A stretch of 64,000 bases of DNA from Planctomycetaceae bacterium (GCA_021732785.1 JAKFUG010000003.1:124001-188000); one strand, 5' to 3'. Positions 7,462 through 17,319 are shown, numbered from the stretch's first letter. The notes: generated by a model not told the origin, from the letters alone. Program-made: numbers and translations.

Positions 7462-10146
7462 TTATTCATCATCGCGATGTGACGCCGTGCGGACGGCGGA
7501 ACGATCGCGGCCCTGCGACCGGCGGACGGCGTCTTCGGCGAGTTGCCGCAGGGGCACATCGTCCGGGTAGTGTCGCAGGGCTTCTTTCAAGTGATCGGCC
7601 GCTTCCTGATATCGGCCTTCCTCAAAGAGCGTGCGACCGAGCATCAGCGCGAGCAGGGCATCGTTCGGTTGTGTCGCCACCGCTTCCTTCAGCACGGCCC
7701 GTTGTCGCGATTTGTTGCCGAGCAGTCGATAGTTCTCCGCAGCGACGAGCCACGCTTCGGCCCCGTTGCTGTCGTTCGGATGTTTCTCCGCGAAGACGAT
7801 GGCCCGTTCGGCGGTGACCTTCCACAACTCGGGAAGATCATCGACACGGCTGAGGCCGTCAAAGATCGCCGTCAGTTTCACGAGTTGGCGATGGTTCGGT
7901 TCAAACGTCGTCAGGAAGAACTCCGGCGATTTCGCCGCCGCAAGCAGTTCCATGATACGGTCGGGGAACGGTCCGCCACGACGGAACGCCTGCTGCCAGT
8001 AACCGATCGCGCGGGCTTCATCTCCATCGAGCACGGCCTGTTCCGCGGTGGCCATCAGGATCGTCGGATCGTACGGTCGTACGGCCAGGGCCTGATTGAG
8101 CAGCGTGCGATTCAAATCCCCGCTGGGATCGCGCAGGAAACTTAACTCGGCGAGAAAGATATACGCCTGCCCTTCGCACGGATTCTGTCGCACCGTGCGA
8201 AGCCCCATCGACCATGCGGCGTCGAGAACTTTCAGATTCGGCCCCACCGCGCGGGTCATCCACTCGCGCACATCCTTTCCCGTTTTCATGTCGGCCGAAT
8301 GCACGGTGTCGCGCAATTGCAGCAGCGGCAGATTCATGTCGCTCTGCTCCTGCTTGCGATCAAACAGTTTCAGCAACGCATGCGATGCACCCAATGACGC
8401 TTGCGTATTGCCCGGATCGTTGCGGACGACCGTCATCAGCGCTTTCAACTGATCGCGCTGGCGTTCGACGATTAACTCGGCGGAATCGGGATCTTTCGGA
8501 TCCAGCGGCGGCGTGTGGGCCATCAAACGGTACTGGTCCCACACCGGGGCGATCTTCACCGCCGGCCATTGTTCCTGCACAATCCAGCACGCTGTTCCCG
8601 CGGCGGTGCTGCCCACCAGGAACCACCAGAAGCGACTGGAAAACAAATCGGCCTCTCCGCCACGCAACGCTGCCCGGTGAAGTTGCCACAACCGGCAACC
8701 ACACGCGGCGAGAATGGCCACAACCGCCATCAAACCGGGCACATACCATAGGAAATCACCGACGGCATGGACCAGATGTGCGAGCAGACTCGCCAACACC
8801 GCGACGGCCGGTGCGGACCGTTCGACTGCGATGCGCGATAATGAAACGCCGAGCGTCCACCGCAGGAATAGCAGAATCATCAACCCGGCGATGCTCAATC
8901 CGGCGAGACCCGTTTCACTGGCCACTTGCAGATAGCTGCACTCCGCATGCGTGTAGACCGCGCCGTCGTAGTTCTCATCGAGATAGGGCGGATAGACTTC
9001 CGCGTGACTGCCGATGCCGGTGCCGACGTAGGGGAAATCTTTGGCCAAAGCAATGTTGGCCCGCCAGATGGGTTCCCGCAGCGTCGTTCCTTCGGTCTGG
9101 ATTCGCTGCACGAGAACATCGAACTGACTGGCCCCCACGATGCACACGGCGATCGCCGCGACGGTAAATAAGCTGCCGGCCGTTCGCCAAGACAGCACAC
9201 CGAGTCGGCACATTCCGAGCGCCGTAACCATGCCGGCAACGAGCAGCGCGAGCAACCCGCCGCGCGAGAGCGTCAACACGGTGGCCAGCACGAGCACGGC
9301 GATTCCGCCGGTCAGGCCGAGCCGAATCATGCCGGTGGGGAGGCCGCTCGTTCCCTTTTGTCCGAATGCGGGAACAGGTGCCGCGTCGGTGGAAGAAGCA
9401 CTTTTCAGCAGCCACCACAACGCGGGGCCGAGACCGAGGACAAAATACTGCGCCGCGTGATTGCGGTTCGGAAAACTCGCGACCACATACTGCGACGTTT
9501 TTACGAACGGATGCGGATAGATCCAGAAGAAGTTGTCATTGGCCAAGAGATACTGCGCGAGTCCGAACACCGCCATGCCGATGGACGCCGTGGCAACCCA
9601 TTTCAACAGCCGCTCGACATCCGCGAGTGTTCCCAACCGTTGCAGTGCCGTGAGAAACAGCATTCCGAGAGCCAGGAAAATCGCCAGTCCCGCGCGAGTG
9701 GCGGTCGGCGTGACGGAGAGCGTTTCCCAGCGTTCGGGTAGCCACGGTTGAGCCGCACCGTCGGTCCATGCGGGGAGCAACGTCGCCAGTTTGGGGGAAA
9801 AATACGTGATCCATTCCGGTGGCAGCGTGGCCAATTGCAGCCCGCACAGTCCACACGCGGCGAACCACAACAGTTCGCTGCCGGACCACCGCCACCGCCG
9901 TTCGGCACTCGTCAGTTGATGCAATGACCAACTCAACAACGCCCCGGCCGCGCACACTGTCAGCAGCAAACACCCGACCGGAGTGCGGCCTTCGTAACAC
10001 AGCGGGACCAGTACGATTGCGCTGATGAGAAACAAATCGGTCAGCGCAACCAGCCACGGCGTCGGCGGTACCACCACCGGTGTCGGCGCGGAATGCGACC
10101 GCCCGCCCCGTGATGACGACCGCGTTCGCGCCCGCTGCTCGCCCAT
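7462..10146 (-). CDS. O-antigen ligase/polymerase-like membrane protein with C-terminal TPR region
   Basis: 894 residues. The first ~480 residues contain about a dozen hydrophobic segments; the segment TVLTLSRGGLLALLVAG (about 290-306) and the loop EPIWRANIALAKDFPYVGTG are typical of the Wzy/WaaL (O-antigen ligase, Wzy_C) family, which polymerises or transfers lipid-linked glycans on the outer face of the cytoplasmic membrane. From about residue 545 the protein is soluble and helical, ending with TPR-like units (LGRTLFEEGRYQEAADHLKEAL) near 830-870. Such Wzy-TPR fusions are common in planctomycetes. The GT4 gene at 2564 could belong to the same surface-polysaccharide pathway (inference). Confidence 0.8.
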   Translation of the reverse strand: MGEQRARTRSSSRGGRSHSAPTPVVVPPTPWLVALTDLFLISAIVLVPLCYEGRTPVGCLLLTVCAAGALLSWSLHQLTSAERRWRWSGSELLWFAACGLCGLQLATLPPEWITYFSPKLATLLPAWTDGAAQPWLPERWETLSVTPTATRAGLAIFLALGMLFLTALQRLGTLADVERLLKWVATASIGMAVFGLAQYLLANDNFFWIYPHPFVKTSQYVVASFPNRNHAAQYFVLGLGPALWWLLKSASSTDAAPVPAFGQKGTSGLPTGMIRLGLTGGIAVLVLATVLTLSRGGLLALLVAGMVTALGMCRLGVLSWRTAGSLFTVAAIAVCIVGASQFDVLVQRIQTEGTTLREPIWRANIALAKDFPYVGTGIGSHAEVYPPYLDENYDGAVYTHAECSYLQVASETGLAGLSIAGLMILLFLRWTLGVSLSRIAVERSAPAVAVLASLLAHLVHAVGDFLWYVPGLMAVVAILAACGCRLWQLHRAALRGGEADLFSSRFWWFLVGSTAAGTACWIVQEQWPAVKIAPVWDQYRLMAHTPPLDPKDPDSAELIVERQRDQLKALMTVVRNDPGNTQASLGASHALLKLFDRKQEQSDMNLPLLQLRDTVHSADMKTGKDVREWMTRAVGPNLKVLDAAWSMGLRTVRQNPCEGQAYIFLAELSFLRDPSGDLNRTLLNQALAVRPYDPTILMATAEQAVLDGDEARAIGYWQQAFRRGGPFPDRIMELLAAAKSPEFFLTTFEPNHRQLVKLTAIFDGLSRVDDLPELWKVTAERAIVFAEKHPNDSNGAEAWLVAAENYRLLGNKSRQRAVLKEAVATQPNDALLALMLGRTLFEEGRYQEAADHLKEALRHYPDDVPLRQLAEDAVRRSQGRDRSAVRTASHRDDE

Positions 10147-10319
10147 GACACACTATCCCCCAATTCCTCAGAATCGGGGTTGTAGTGGACATGTTGTGAT
10201 CGGGCAACCCGAAGTTTGTTCTCCCCCGCGCTTGCCGCTTTGCAGGCGGAACAGCGCGGAACAAAAAGTCTTGTCGACCAGCGCGAACTTTGGTATCGGC
10301 AAAGCGCAAGCGAGGACCG

Positions 10320-11807
10320 TTAAAACTCCGCGCTGCCCGGCACCCTTGGGAAGGGAATGCAATCCCGAATATTGACCATCCCCGTGATAAGTTGCAGCGT
10401 CCGCTCCAACCCCAGGCCGAACCCTGCGTGTGGCACGGTGCCGTATTTGCGGAGTTCCAGATACCACCAGTAATCATCGGGGTTGAGGCCGCATTCCTTC
10501 ATGCGCTCGACGAGGACGTCGTACCGTTCTTCCCGCTGACTGCCGCCGATGATCTCACCGATCCGTGGTACCAGCACATCCATCGCCCGGACGGTTTTGC
10601 CGTCTTCGTTGCAGCGCATGTAGAACGATTTGATCGCCCGCGGGTAATCCGTGAGAATCACTGGCTGCTTGAAGTGCGTCTCCGTGAGATACCGTTCGTG
10701 CTCCGATTGCAGGTCGTGGCCCCACTCGACGGGGTACTCAAACTTCTGCCCGGATTGCTGAAGAATCTCGACCGCTGCCGTGTACGTCAGCCGGATGAAG
10801 TCGTGGTCGACGATGTTCTTCAGCGATTCCAGCAGCGTCGGTTCGATGCGATCGTTGAAAAACTGCAAATCGTCGGGACAGCGTTCCATCACCTTGCGGA
10901 TGATCGTCCGCACGAAATCTTCCGCGAGGGCCATGTCGTCTTCGAGTTCATAAAACGGCATCTCCGGCTCGACCATCCAGAACTCGGCGAGGTGCCGCGT
11001 GGTGTTGGAATTTTCCGCCCGGAACGTCGGCCCGAACGTGTACACATCGCCGACGGCACATGCAAACGCTTCCCCTTCGAGTTGCCCGCTGACGGTGAGG
11101 CCGGCCTTTTTGCCGAAGAAATCGGTGGAATAGTCGATGGAAGGCTGAGGGCTAAGGGCTAAGGGCTGAGTGACGGAGGAAGATGCGGGATCGGCAGCGT
11201 CGGGATTTTTCTTCTCTGTCCCTGAACCCTTAGCCCTGAGCCCTGAGCCTGCCTTCGCAATGTCCAACGTCGTCACCTGAAACTGTTGCCCCGCGCCTTC
11301 GCAGTCGCTGGTCGTGATGATCGGCGTGTGGACGTACAGAAACCCGCGGTCCTGGAAGAATTCGTGGATGGCATAGCACAGGGCATTGCGGACGCGGGCC
11401 ATGGCACCGAAGGTGTTGGTCCGCGGCCGCAGGTGGGCTTTCTCGCGGAGAAACTCGAAACTGTGGCCTTTTTTCTGCAACGGATAGGTTGTCGAATCCG
11501 CGGTGCCGAGTAACCGCAGCGCCGTCGCTCGGACTTCCACACGCTGGCCTTTGCCCGGCGATGCGACGATTTCTCCGTCGATGGCAACGCTCGCGCCGGT
11601 GGTGATCTGCTTGATCAGCGTGGCGTAATCCGGCAGTTTGCCGTCAACCACGACCTGCAGGTTCGCGAAGCACGAACCGTCATTGAGTTCGAGGAACGCG
11701 AAATCGCCTTTCGATTCCCGCTTCGTCCGCACCCACCCGCGGACATCCACCGTCGTCCCCGGCTGCCCATCCCGCAACACCGCCGCAATCTTCGTCCGCG
11801 CCATCAT
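10320..11807 (-). CDS. asnS: Asparaginyl-tRNA synthetase
   Basis: 495 residues from the ATG at 11807 (a second ATG follows at once); AAGGGAG lies just upstream. The open frame continues much further upstream to 12377, but that part is not family-like. N-terminal OB-fold anticodon-binding domain (about 5-110: [22 protein letters not shown]), then a class II catalytic core with motif 2 [19 protein letters not shown] and motif 3 [12 protein letters not shown]. It charges tRNA-Asn in the cytoplasm. Residues about 186-222 are an extra Ser/Pro/Lys-rich segment, encoded by a palindromic repeat-like DNA block (11143-11248), inserted where E. coli-type AsnRS has a short variable loop before the DFFGK segment. 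The leader contains an 85-nt block that recurs at 53192-53276. Confidence 0.95.
   Translation of the reverse strand: MMARTKIAAVLRDGQPGTTVDVRGWVRTKRESKGDFAFLELNDGSCFANLQVVVDGKLPDYATLIKQITTGASVAIDGEIVASPGKGQRVEVRATALRLLGTADSTTYPLQKKGHSFEFLREKAHLRPRTNTFGAMARVRNALCYAIHEFFQDRGFLYVHTPIITTSDCEGAGQQFQVTTLDIAKAGSGLRAKGSGTEKKNPDAADPASSSVTQPLALSPQPSIDYSTDFFGKKAGLTVSGQLEGEAFACAVGDVYTFGPTFRAENSNTTRHLAEFWMVEPEMPFYELEDDMALAEDFVRTIIRKVMERCPDDLQFFNDRIEPTLLESLKNIVDHDFIRLTYTAAVEILQQSGQKFEYPVEWGHDLQSEHERYLTETHFKQPVILTDYPRAIKSFYMRCNEDGKTVRAMDVLVPRIGEIIGGSQREERYDVLVERMKECGLNPDDYWWYLELRKYGTVPHAGFGLGLERTLQLITGMVNIRDCIPFPRVPGSAEF
11143..11248. repeat. Palindromic repeat-like insertion within asnS
   Basis: The left arm (11143-11170) is made of repeating GGCTGAGGGCTAAGGGCT units; the right arm (11224-11248) carries the inverted AACCCTTAGCCCTGAGCC. 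The block keeps the reading frame and is translated as about 36 low-complexity residues. Such TAAGCCCT-type palindromes are normally intergenic, so this looks like a repeat captured into coding sequence. Confidence 0.7.
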
Positions 11808-11885
11808 GACTCCCTTCGCATGTCGTTCCAGACGATCATCGATACCCGGAATCATCGCCAAGCGGAAGTGCAAACGAGAAGGATC
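11801..11885 (-). promoter_or_regulatory. asnS leader block, duplicated at 53192-53276
   Basis: Read on the minus strand from 11885 to 11801, this block matches the plus strand at 53192-53276 at 72 of 85 positions without a gap, including an unbroken identical core of 22 bases around ATCGATGATCGTCTGG. It ends at the asnS start codons. It may be a mobile promoter/leader or a structured RNA; nature unknown. Confidence 0.6.
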
Positions 11886-11933
11886 CCGGCGCGATGATCC
11901 GCATCGCTCATGTCCCAAATGGAGATACGTGAA

Positions 11934-11971
11934 GAAACAAAATGCCCGGCACCCCTGATGGGACGCCGGGC
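11934..11971 (-). terminator. Rho-independent terminator of the M56 gene
   Basis: On the minus strand GCCCGGC (11971-11965) pairs with GCCGGGC (11950-11944) and is followed by ATTTTGTTTC. It lies about 33 bases after the M56 stop codon and separates that gene from asnS. Confidence 0.7.
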
Positions 11972-12003
11972 GTCGGAATGCTGCACGGTTGGAAAATGAG
12001 TGC

Positions 12004-13812
12004 TCAGAAACTCGTGCGCGGCTCGGTTTCCGGCTTTCGTTCTCCTTCGGGCCGACGCGGCGGAGCGATCTCATCGACACGGCCTTCCGGACGTCGCGGT
12101 TCTCCGCGCGGTGCTCCTTCCGGACGCGGACCCGGTTCACGGCCATCGCCCCGGCCCGGTTGCGGTCCGCGGGCTTCGGGACCTGGACCACGGCCGGGGG
12201 CGACATCACCCCCACGCGGACGCCCCTCCCCTTCGCGGGGTCCACGTCCATCCGGCTGCGGCCCACGCGCTTCTGGTTGCGGGCCACGGTTGGGATTATC
12301 GCCTCGTGGCCGGAAGCCGTCCCCCTCACGCGGACCTTCACCGGGACGCGGGCCGCGCATGGTGCGGACTTCTTCACGAAGCATCTGCACTTCCTGACGC
12401 AACTCGCGCATGGTCATGAGCAGTTCCCGCATGAATTCGTCGGGATCGCGTTCACCCCGGGGCGGCCGCGGCGGATCTTGCGGCCCCCGCTCGCCATCCC
12501 GCGGCCGGTCGCCGGGGCCGCGTTCTCCGTCACGCGGAGGTTGTGGACCGCGATCGCCTTCACGGCGCGGGCCATCCGGTCGGTCCCCTTCACGGGGAGG
12601 GCGGGGACGGTCCCCCTCGCGACCTTCACCACGGGGGGAATCACGTCGTTCTCCGTCCCGTGGTGGACGAGGCCGGTCTTCTTCCCGACCTTCGCGCCGC
12701 GGGGCATCGGGACGTTCTTCGTCATCATCCTCATCTTCGTCTTCAACGTCTTTGTCCGCCGATTTCGCCACTGGTTTGTCTTCGTCTCCCTGCACGACTT
12801 GTGAAGTGAAGAAGAGACCGGTGCCGCATACCGCGGCGAGTAACAGTCCCGCCAGACCGACCGGCCACCAGCCGGTTTCCGAGGCCGTTTCGAGGCCCAA
12901 TACTCGTCGTACCCGTTCCAAGAGCGCCATGCGATCCCCTCCCATGCCTGCTGCCATCGCCGGGCTGGACCACGCCAGCCGAAATCGGGCCACGGCTTCC
13001 AACGCTTGTGCATATTCCACGGCGCGACCGGTGGCGGCGACCGCCAGCGCATCGCAACACAATTCCCGTTCCCGCCGGATCATTCGCGACAGCCACCACA
13101 CCGCGGGATGAAAGAACAGCAGCGTTTCGACCATGCGCTGCAAGAGATTCACCCACAAATCATGTCTGCGGATATGGGCCAGCTCGTGCGCCAGCACGGC
13201 TTCCACGACCAGCGGGGGGGCACTAAGCAACCAACTGGCGGGAAGCACGATGAGCGGTCGAATGATGCGGATCGCCAGGGGTTCATGCACATCGCGCGAG
13301 AGCATGACGCGGACGGACGCGGTCACGCCGAGCCGTTGCGAAATCTGCCGGACGACCGCCGCGAGTTCCTGCGGGATCGGTTCCAACCGCCGGGTCAGCC
13401 AGCCGTACCAGATCAACCCGCCGGTGAGCCGGAGAGAGGAAATCGCAACACCGCTGAGCCACAGCATCAACACGACAGGCTGCCACTCGGTCAACGTACT
13501 GGCGACGGCTTCCGTATGCCACGGGCTTTGCCAGTGCGATGGGGCAGTAGGTGTTACGAGTGCGGCAGACGAAGACACTGGCAGAGCCAGTGGCACACCC
13601 TGAAACAGGACGGCGGCGGTTACGAACGGGGCGGCGGCCATCACGGCGAACAATCCGAGAGACGCGGCATACCGCACCGTCGGTTGTGAGCGATGCAGCA
13701 CACGGGTCAACAAGGCCGCAATCACCCCGACGAGTGCGCCCTGCCAGACGAAGTGCAGCAGCGTTGGCACGATCACATTGGCCCACGGTTGGAGCAGGTT
13801 CCACGCGCTCAT
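12004..13812 (-). CDS. M56-family (BlaR1/MecR1-like) antirepressor metalloprotease with long low-complexity tail
   Basis: 602 residues. About four membrane helices in the first 345 residues; between them the zinc motif [10 protein letters not shown] (HExxH near residue 207-211) and downstream [10 protein letters not shown], the third-ligand region of M56 proteases. In BlaR1-type systems the protease inactivates the BlaI-type repressor after a signal reaches an outside domain. Here the outside sensor is missing: after the last helix (about 325-343) come an acidic run ([13 protein letters not shown]), about 120 residues of Arg/Pro/Asp/Gly repeats, a short coiled-coil-like helix ([19 protein letters not shown]) and another Pro/Gly/Arg-rich end. 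The start codon overlaps the blaI-like stop by four bases. What the tail senses is unknown. Confidence 0.85.
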   Translation of the reverse strand: MSAWNLLQPWANVIVPTLLHFVWQGALVGVIAALLTRVLHRSQPTVRYAASLGLFAVMAAAPFVTAAVLFQGVPLALPVSSSAALVTPTAPSHWQSPWHTEAVASTLTEWQPVVLMLWLSGVAISSLRLTGGLIWYGWLTRRLEPIPQELAAVVRQISQRLGVTASVRVMLSRDVHEPLAIRIIRPLIVLPASWLLSAPPLVVEAVLAHELAHIRRHDLWVNLLQRMVETLLFFHPAVWWLSRMIRRERELCCDALAVAATGRAVEYAQALEAVARFRLAWSSPAMAAGMGGDRMALLERVRRVLGLETASETGWWPVGLAGLLLAAVCGTGLFFTSQVVQGDEDKPVAKSADKDVEDEDEDDDEERPDAPRREGREEDRPRPPRDGERRDSPRGEGREGDRPRPPREGDRPDGPRREGDRGPQPPRDGERGPGDRPRDGERGPQDPPRPPRGERDPDEFMRELLMTMRELRQEVQMLREEVRTMRGPRPGEGPREGDGFRPRGDNPNRGPQPEARGPQPDGRGPREGEGRPRGGDVAPGRGPGPEARGPQPGRGDGREPGPRPEGAPRGEPRRPEGRVDEIAPPRRPEGERKPETEPRTSF

Positions 13813-14210
13813 GGCTGATCTCCGGCGGTGTTCTCGTACTTCTTCAGCGTTTCCCGGATCGCCGCCAGTTCTTCCGGCGTGGGGCTGGCTTCTTCGAGCA
13901 GATGTGCCACTAAAGACGACGCAGACCCCCCAAACGCCCGCCGCCAGACATCGCCGACGAGGCCACTCAATGTCGATTGCTGCTCGGCGGCAGCCCGGTA
14001 ACGGAACGCGCGACCGACGGGTTCGCGTTCCAGCAACTCTTTATCCGCCATGATGTTGAGAATACTCATCACCGACGTATAAGCCCGCGTGGGACCGACT
14101 TCGTTGAGCGTTTCCAGCACTTCACGAACCGTGAGTGGTCCGCGCTCCCAGAGGAGTTTGAGAATCTCCAATTCCGCCGGTGTGGGGTGAGCCGTGCGCG
14201 GTCGAGCCAT
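13809..14210 (-). CDS. BlaI/MecI/CopY-family transcriptional repressor
   Basis: 133 residues. Residues 1-75 are the BlaI-type winged helix: TPAELEILKLLWERGPLTVREVLETL then TSVMSILNIMADKELLEREPVGRAFRY. The C-terminal half would dimerise and hold the site cut by the partner protease. It overlaps the M56 gene by four bases, the usual arrangement of this regulatory pair. Two overlapping GTAG/CTAC dyads sit 24-50 bases upstream and are likely self-regulatory operators. No beta-lactamase or other target gene is adjacent, so the regulon is unknown. Confidence 0.88.
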   Translation of the reverse strand: MARPRTAHPTPAELEILKLLWERGPLTVREVLETLNEVGPTRAYTSVMSILNIMADKELLEREPVGRAFRYRAAAEQQSTLSGLVGDVWRRAFGGSASSLVAHLLEEASPTPEELAAIRETLKKYENTAGDQP

Positions 14211-14233
14211 GGGCGACCTCGGGACAGGAACCG

Positions 14234-14259
14234 TCTACTAATGAATGCGTAGATGCTAC
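14234..14259 (-). promoter_or_regulatory. Candidate BlaI-type operator
   Basis: Two overlapping dyads: TCTAC-N10-GTAGA (14234-14253) and GTAG-N3-CTAC (14249-14259). BlaI/MecI family proteins bind TACTACA/TGTAGTA-like dyads, and the site lies just upstream of the repressor gene. Binding is inferred. Confidence 0.4.
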
Positions 14260-14483
14260 AACGGTGAAACCCGTAGATCGAGAGCAAGTTTTGCTTTTCA
14301 AGACTTTTTTCAGAAGATTTTCCACCCGCCACTCGCAGGAAGACGGGTTCGATCACCATCCGGTGAAGCCCGCCGATTTCAGCGAGGTCAGGCAGATTCT
14401 GACGAGCAGCGCACGAGTCGACGATGAGGGGCATTTCGACGATTTGCCGTGATAGAATGTGATCGTCGCAAAGGAGCCGACTC

Positions 14484-15209
14484 ATGCCCATGCACGATTG
14501 GACCCGCGTTCCGGCGGGGATTTACCACCATTTTCATCACGAATGGATTTCCGAAATCCATCGCGCGGTGCTGAAACGGTTGCCGCCCGGCTTCTATTCG
14601 CTGGCGGAACAGCACGCCGCCGGATTTGGACCCGACGTGCTGGCTTTGGAACGGTTGGACGCCGAGGACGATGCACCCCACGGCGGCACGGTGACTTTGG
14701 CGCGGCCGAAGACGACGCTCTTTCATGAAACGGAAACGGAATTCTATCTCCGCAAGAAAAAGGCCGTGGTCATCCACCACATCAGCGGTGATCGGATTGT
14801 TGCGATCATTGAGATCGTGTCGCCGGGTAACAAGAACTCGGCCCACGGACTGCGCGCATTCGTCCGCAAGGCTCGGGAGTTATTGGAGCAACGGATTCAC
14901 TTATTGATCGTGGACCCTTTCCCGGTCAGTAATCGCGATCCGCTTGGGCTCCATGCAGCGATCTTTGAAGAGATTCAGGATGATCCTCTCGCCTTGTCGC
15001 CGGAGAAGCCGCTGAGTGCCTTCGCTTATGAATGCGATGACCGGGTGCGAACATATCTGGAGCCTCTGGCCGTCGGTGATGAATTGATTGACATGCCCGT
15101 CTTTCTTTATCCGGGGATGTATATCGAGGTCCCGCTGGAAGCAACCTATCAGGCGGCTTGGACAGCGGTCCCGGAGCGCTGGCAGAGCGTGATTGCGGCA
15201 CCGGCGTAG
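14484..15209 (+). CDS. DUF4058 family protein
   Basis: 241 residues; AAGGAG precedes the ATG. The opening MPMHDWTRVPAGIYHHFHHEW and the segments FGPDVLALE, RKKKAVVIHHISGDRIVAIIEIVSPGNK and YECDDRVRTYLEPLA match the DUF4058 family, common in planctomycetes and cyanobacteria. The IVAIIEIVSPGNK segment resembles the core of PD-(D/E)XK-like nuclease folds (E...K), so a nuclease-like fold is possible, but no function has been established that I know of. It stands alone, divergent from the BlaI gene. Confidence 0.75.
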   Translation: MPMHDWTRVPAGIYHHFHHEWISEIHRAVLKRLPPGFYSLAEQHAAGFGPDVLALERLDAEDDAPHGGTVTLARPKTTLFHETETEFYLRKKKAVVIHHISGDRIVAIIEIVSPGNKNSAHGLRAFVRKARELLEQRIHLLIVDPFPVSNRDPLGLHAAIFEEIQDDPLALSPEKPLSAFAYECDDRVRTYLEPLAVGDELIDMPVFLYPGMYIEVPLEATYQAAWTAVPERWQSVIAAPA

Positions 15210-15327
15210 CGCAACATCTTCGACCGAAGGGGGAGCCACTTTCGCCATGCCTTGCGGATACGCTATTGTCCGCGTTCTCAACACGCCCCGATCATCCGCT
15301 GTCGATTCACCGCGAATCACCTTTTCG

Positions 15328-17319
15328 ATGGACACCGCGCGCATGTCACTTTCGCTTTATCGCACCATGCAGATCATCCGGCAGACGGAAGAGGAACTCG
15401 CACGGTGTCATCAGCGGGGGCTCATTCATGGCGCCTGTCACACGTATGTCGGGCAGGAAGCGATTGCCACCGGGGTGTGTGCCCACTTGACGAAAGCCGA
15501 TTCTGTCTTCAGCACGCACCGGGGTCACGGGCACGCGCTCGCCAAAGGAATGCCGCCCAAAGAACTGATAGCGGAGTTGTTCGGCCGGTCGACGGGGTGT
15601 TCGCAAGGCCGCGGCGGGAGCATGCACATCTTCTCTCCCGAGATCGGCATGATGGGGACCAGCGGCATCGTCGCCCCGTGTATTTTGCAGGCGTGCGGCG
15701 GCGGGTATACGTCGATGCTGCTGAAAACGGGAGCCGTCGGCGTTGCGTTTTTTGGTGACGGCGCGGTCAACAACGGGGCCTTTCACGAGGGCCTGAACAT
15801 GGCCGCCATCTGGAAGCTGCCGGTGCTGTTCGTGTGCGAGAATAATCAGTACGCCACCGAGGTGCCGTCGTCGTATGCCAGCGGCAATCCCAGCGTGGCC
15901 AGTCGCGGCGCGGCGTATGGAATCCCCGGTATCGAAGTCGATGGCAATGACGTTTTGGAAATTCATCGCCTCGCGGGAGAAGCGATCGCTCGAGCGCGAG
16001 CGGGTGGAGGTCCAACGCTGCTCGAATGCAAGACGTACCGCACTCGCGCGCATGCCGAGGGGATGGGTGACTTCACCTACCGCACCCGCGAAGAAGTCGA
16101 ACAATGGAAACAACGGTGTCCGATCGTCCGGTTGCGCACGGCAGCAACGGCAAGTCCCCTCGCGGGAATGGACGCCGCCGCGGTGACGGTCCACTTTGAT
16201 GCGATTGAGAAAGAAGTCGCGGTGCTGGTGCAGGAAGCCCGCGCGTTCGCCGAGGCGAGTCCCGTCCCCGAACCGAACACCGCGACGCAACACGTCTACG
16301 CGCCGCCCAAACCGATCCCGCCCGCCCCCAAGTCGGCAGCGACGCGGACCATCACGTTTTCGCAGGCCACTTTGGAAGCGCTCTCCGAAGAAATGGCCGT
16401 CAATCCGGGCATCTTTGTGATGGGCGAAGGGATCGGCAAGCGCGGCGGAAACTTCGTCACCACCAAAGGGCTCTATGATCTTTATGGTGGCGAGCGGCTG
16501 TGTGACACCCCCATTTGTGAACGCGGTTTCGTGGGACTGGCCTGCGGTGCGGGGATGACCGGTTCCCGCCCCGTCATCGACTTTATGTTTGCCGATTTTG
16601 TTCTCGACGGCTTCGCGGAAATCGTCAACCAGATCGCGAAGATGCAGTACATGTCCAGCGGCCGGTTGAAGATGCCCGTGCTGCTCCGCGGCTGCATCGG
16701 CATTGGTCACTCCGCGGCGACGCATCACTCCGGCAGCTATTATGGAATGTTCGGTCAGGTGCCGGGGTTGCGGGTCGTGGTCCCTTCCTCCGCGGAAGAT
16801 GCCAAGGGCCTGTTGAAGCATGCCCTGCGGTGTGACGACCCCGTCCTGTTTCTCGAACATCGCGAGATTCTGCAAATCAAAGGGCCGGTGCCCGACGGCG
16901 ACTACGAGATCGAATTCGGCAAAGCCCGCATCGTCCGCGAAGGTCGGCACATCACCGTCGTGGCCCTCGCGCAGATGGTCCATCAAACGCTGTCGGTCTG
17001 CGAAGAACTCGAACGTGACGGGATCTCCGTGGAGATCATCGATCCCCGCACCGTGTCACCATTGGATACCGCGACAATCCTGCAATCGGTTCACAAGACC
17101 GGGCGGTTGTTGATTGTCGACGAACCGCCGGGGCAATATGGATTCAGTGCGGAAATCGCCGCGCGGGTAGTCGATGAAGGCTTTAACGATCTCGATGCCC
17201 CGATCCGTCGCGTGACCGGCGCGTTCTGTCCGACGCCGTATAGTCCATCCCTCGAATCCGTCGTCGTCCCTCAGCCCGCCGACATCGCCCAAGCCATCCG
17301 CGATCTGGTCGACGAATAA
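15328..17319 (+). CDS. 2-oxo acid dehydrogenase E1, fused alpha and beta subunits
   Basis: 663 residues from ATG 15328 (15343 is an alternative); the open frame extends further upstream but without family similarity. The first ~320 residues are the E1-alpha part with the thiamine diphosphate motif GDGAVNNGAFHEGLNMA (from about residue 143) and ENNQYA. A Pro/Ala linker (PPKPIPPAPKSAA) joins an E1-beta part from about residue 345 (MGEGIGKRGG, IGHSAATHHSGSYYG, VVPSSAEDAKGLL). The enzyme decarboxylates a 2-oxo acid and passes the acyl group to the lipoyl arm of E2. The E2 gene follows 65 bases downstream. No E3 gene is present in the window. Whether the substrate is pyruvate, acetoin or branched-chain acids cannot be read. 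Confidence 0.88.
   Translation: MDTARMSLSLYRTMQIIRQTEEELARCHQRGLIHGACHTYVGQEAIATGVCAHLTKADSVFSTHRGHGHALAKGMPPKELIAELFGRSTGCSQGRGGSMHIFSPEIGMMGTSGIVAPCILQACGGGYTSMLLKTGAVGVAFFGDGAVNNGAFHEGLNMAAIWKLPVLFVCENNQYATEVPSSYASGNPSVASRGAAYGIPGIEVDGNDVLEIHRLAGEAIARARAGGGPTLLECKTYRTRAHAEGMGDFTYRTREEVEQWKQRCPIVRLRTAATASPLAGMDAAAVTVHFDAIEKEVAVLVQEARAFAEASPVPEPNTATQHVYAPPKPIPPAPKSAATRTITFSQATLEALSEEMAVNPGIFVMGEGIGKRGGNFVTTKGLYDLYGGERLCDTPICERGFVGLACGAGMTGSRPVIDFMFADFVLDGFAEIVNQIAKMQYMSSGRLKMPVLLRGCIGIGHSAATHHSGSYYGMFGQVPGLRVVVPSSAEDAKGLLKHALRCDDPVLFLEHREILQIKGPVPDGDYEIEFGKARIVREGRHITVVALAQMVHQTLSVCEELERDGISVEIIDPRTVSPLDTATILQSVHKTGRLLIVDEPPGQYGFSAEIAARVVDEGFNDLDAPIRRVTGAFCPTPYSPSLESVVVPQPADIAQAIRDLVDE

Noticed and set aside
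10290-11162. 290-codon plus-strand frame opposite asnS
   Set aside because: Antisense shadow; all class II synthetase motifs are on the minus strand.
11808-12377. Upstream extension of the asnS reading frame (190 codons)
   Set aside because: It crosses the M56 terminator and the M56 gene's coding end, and AAGGGAG marks the ATG at 11807; it is not family-like.
12410-13111. Ser/Arg-rich plus-strand frames opposite the M56 tail
   Set aside because: The low-complexity GC-rich DNA is open in several frames; only the minus-strand frame continues from the M56 membrane domain and ends at a terminator.
15346-16986. Long minus-strand frame opposite the E1 gene
   Set aside because: It is the antisense of a clear dehydrogenase with intact motifs; it contains no recognisable domain and is a GC-rich shadow.
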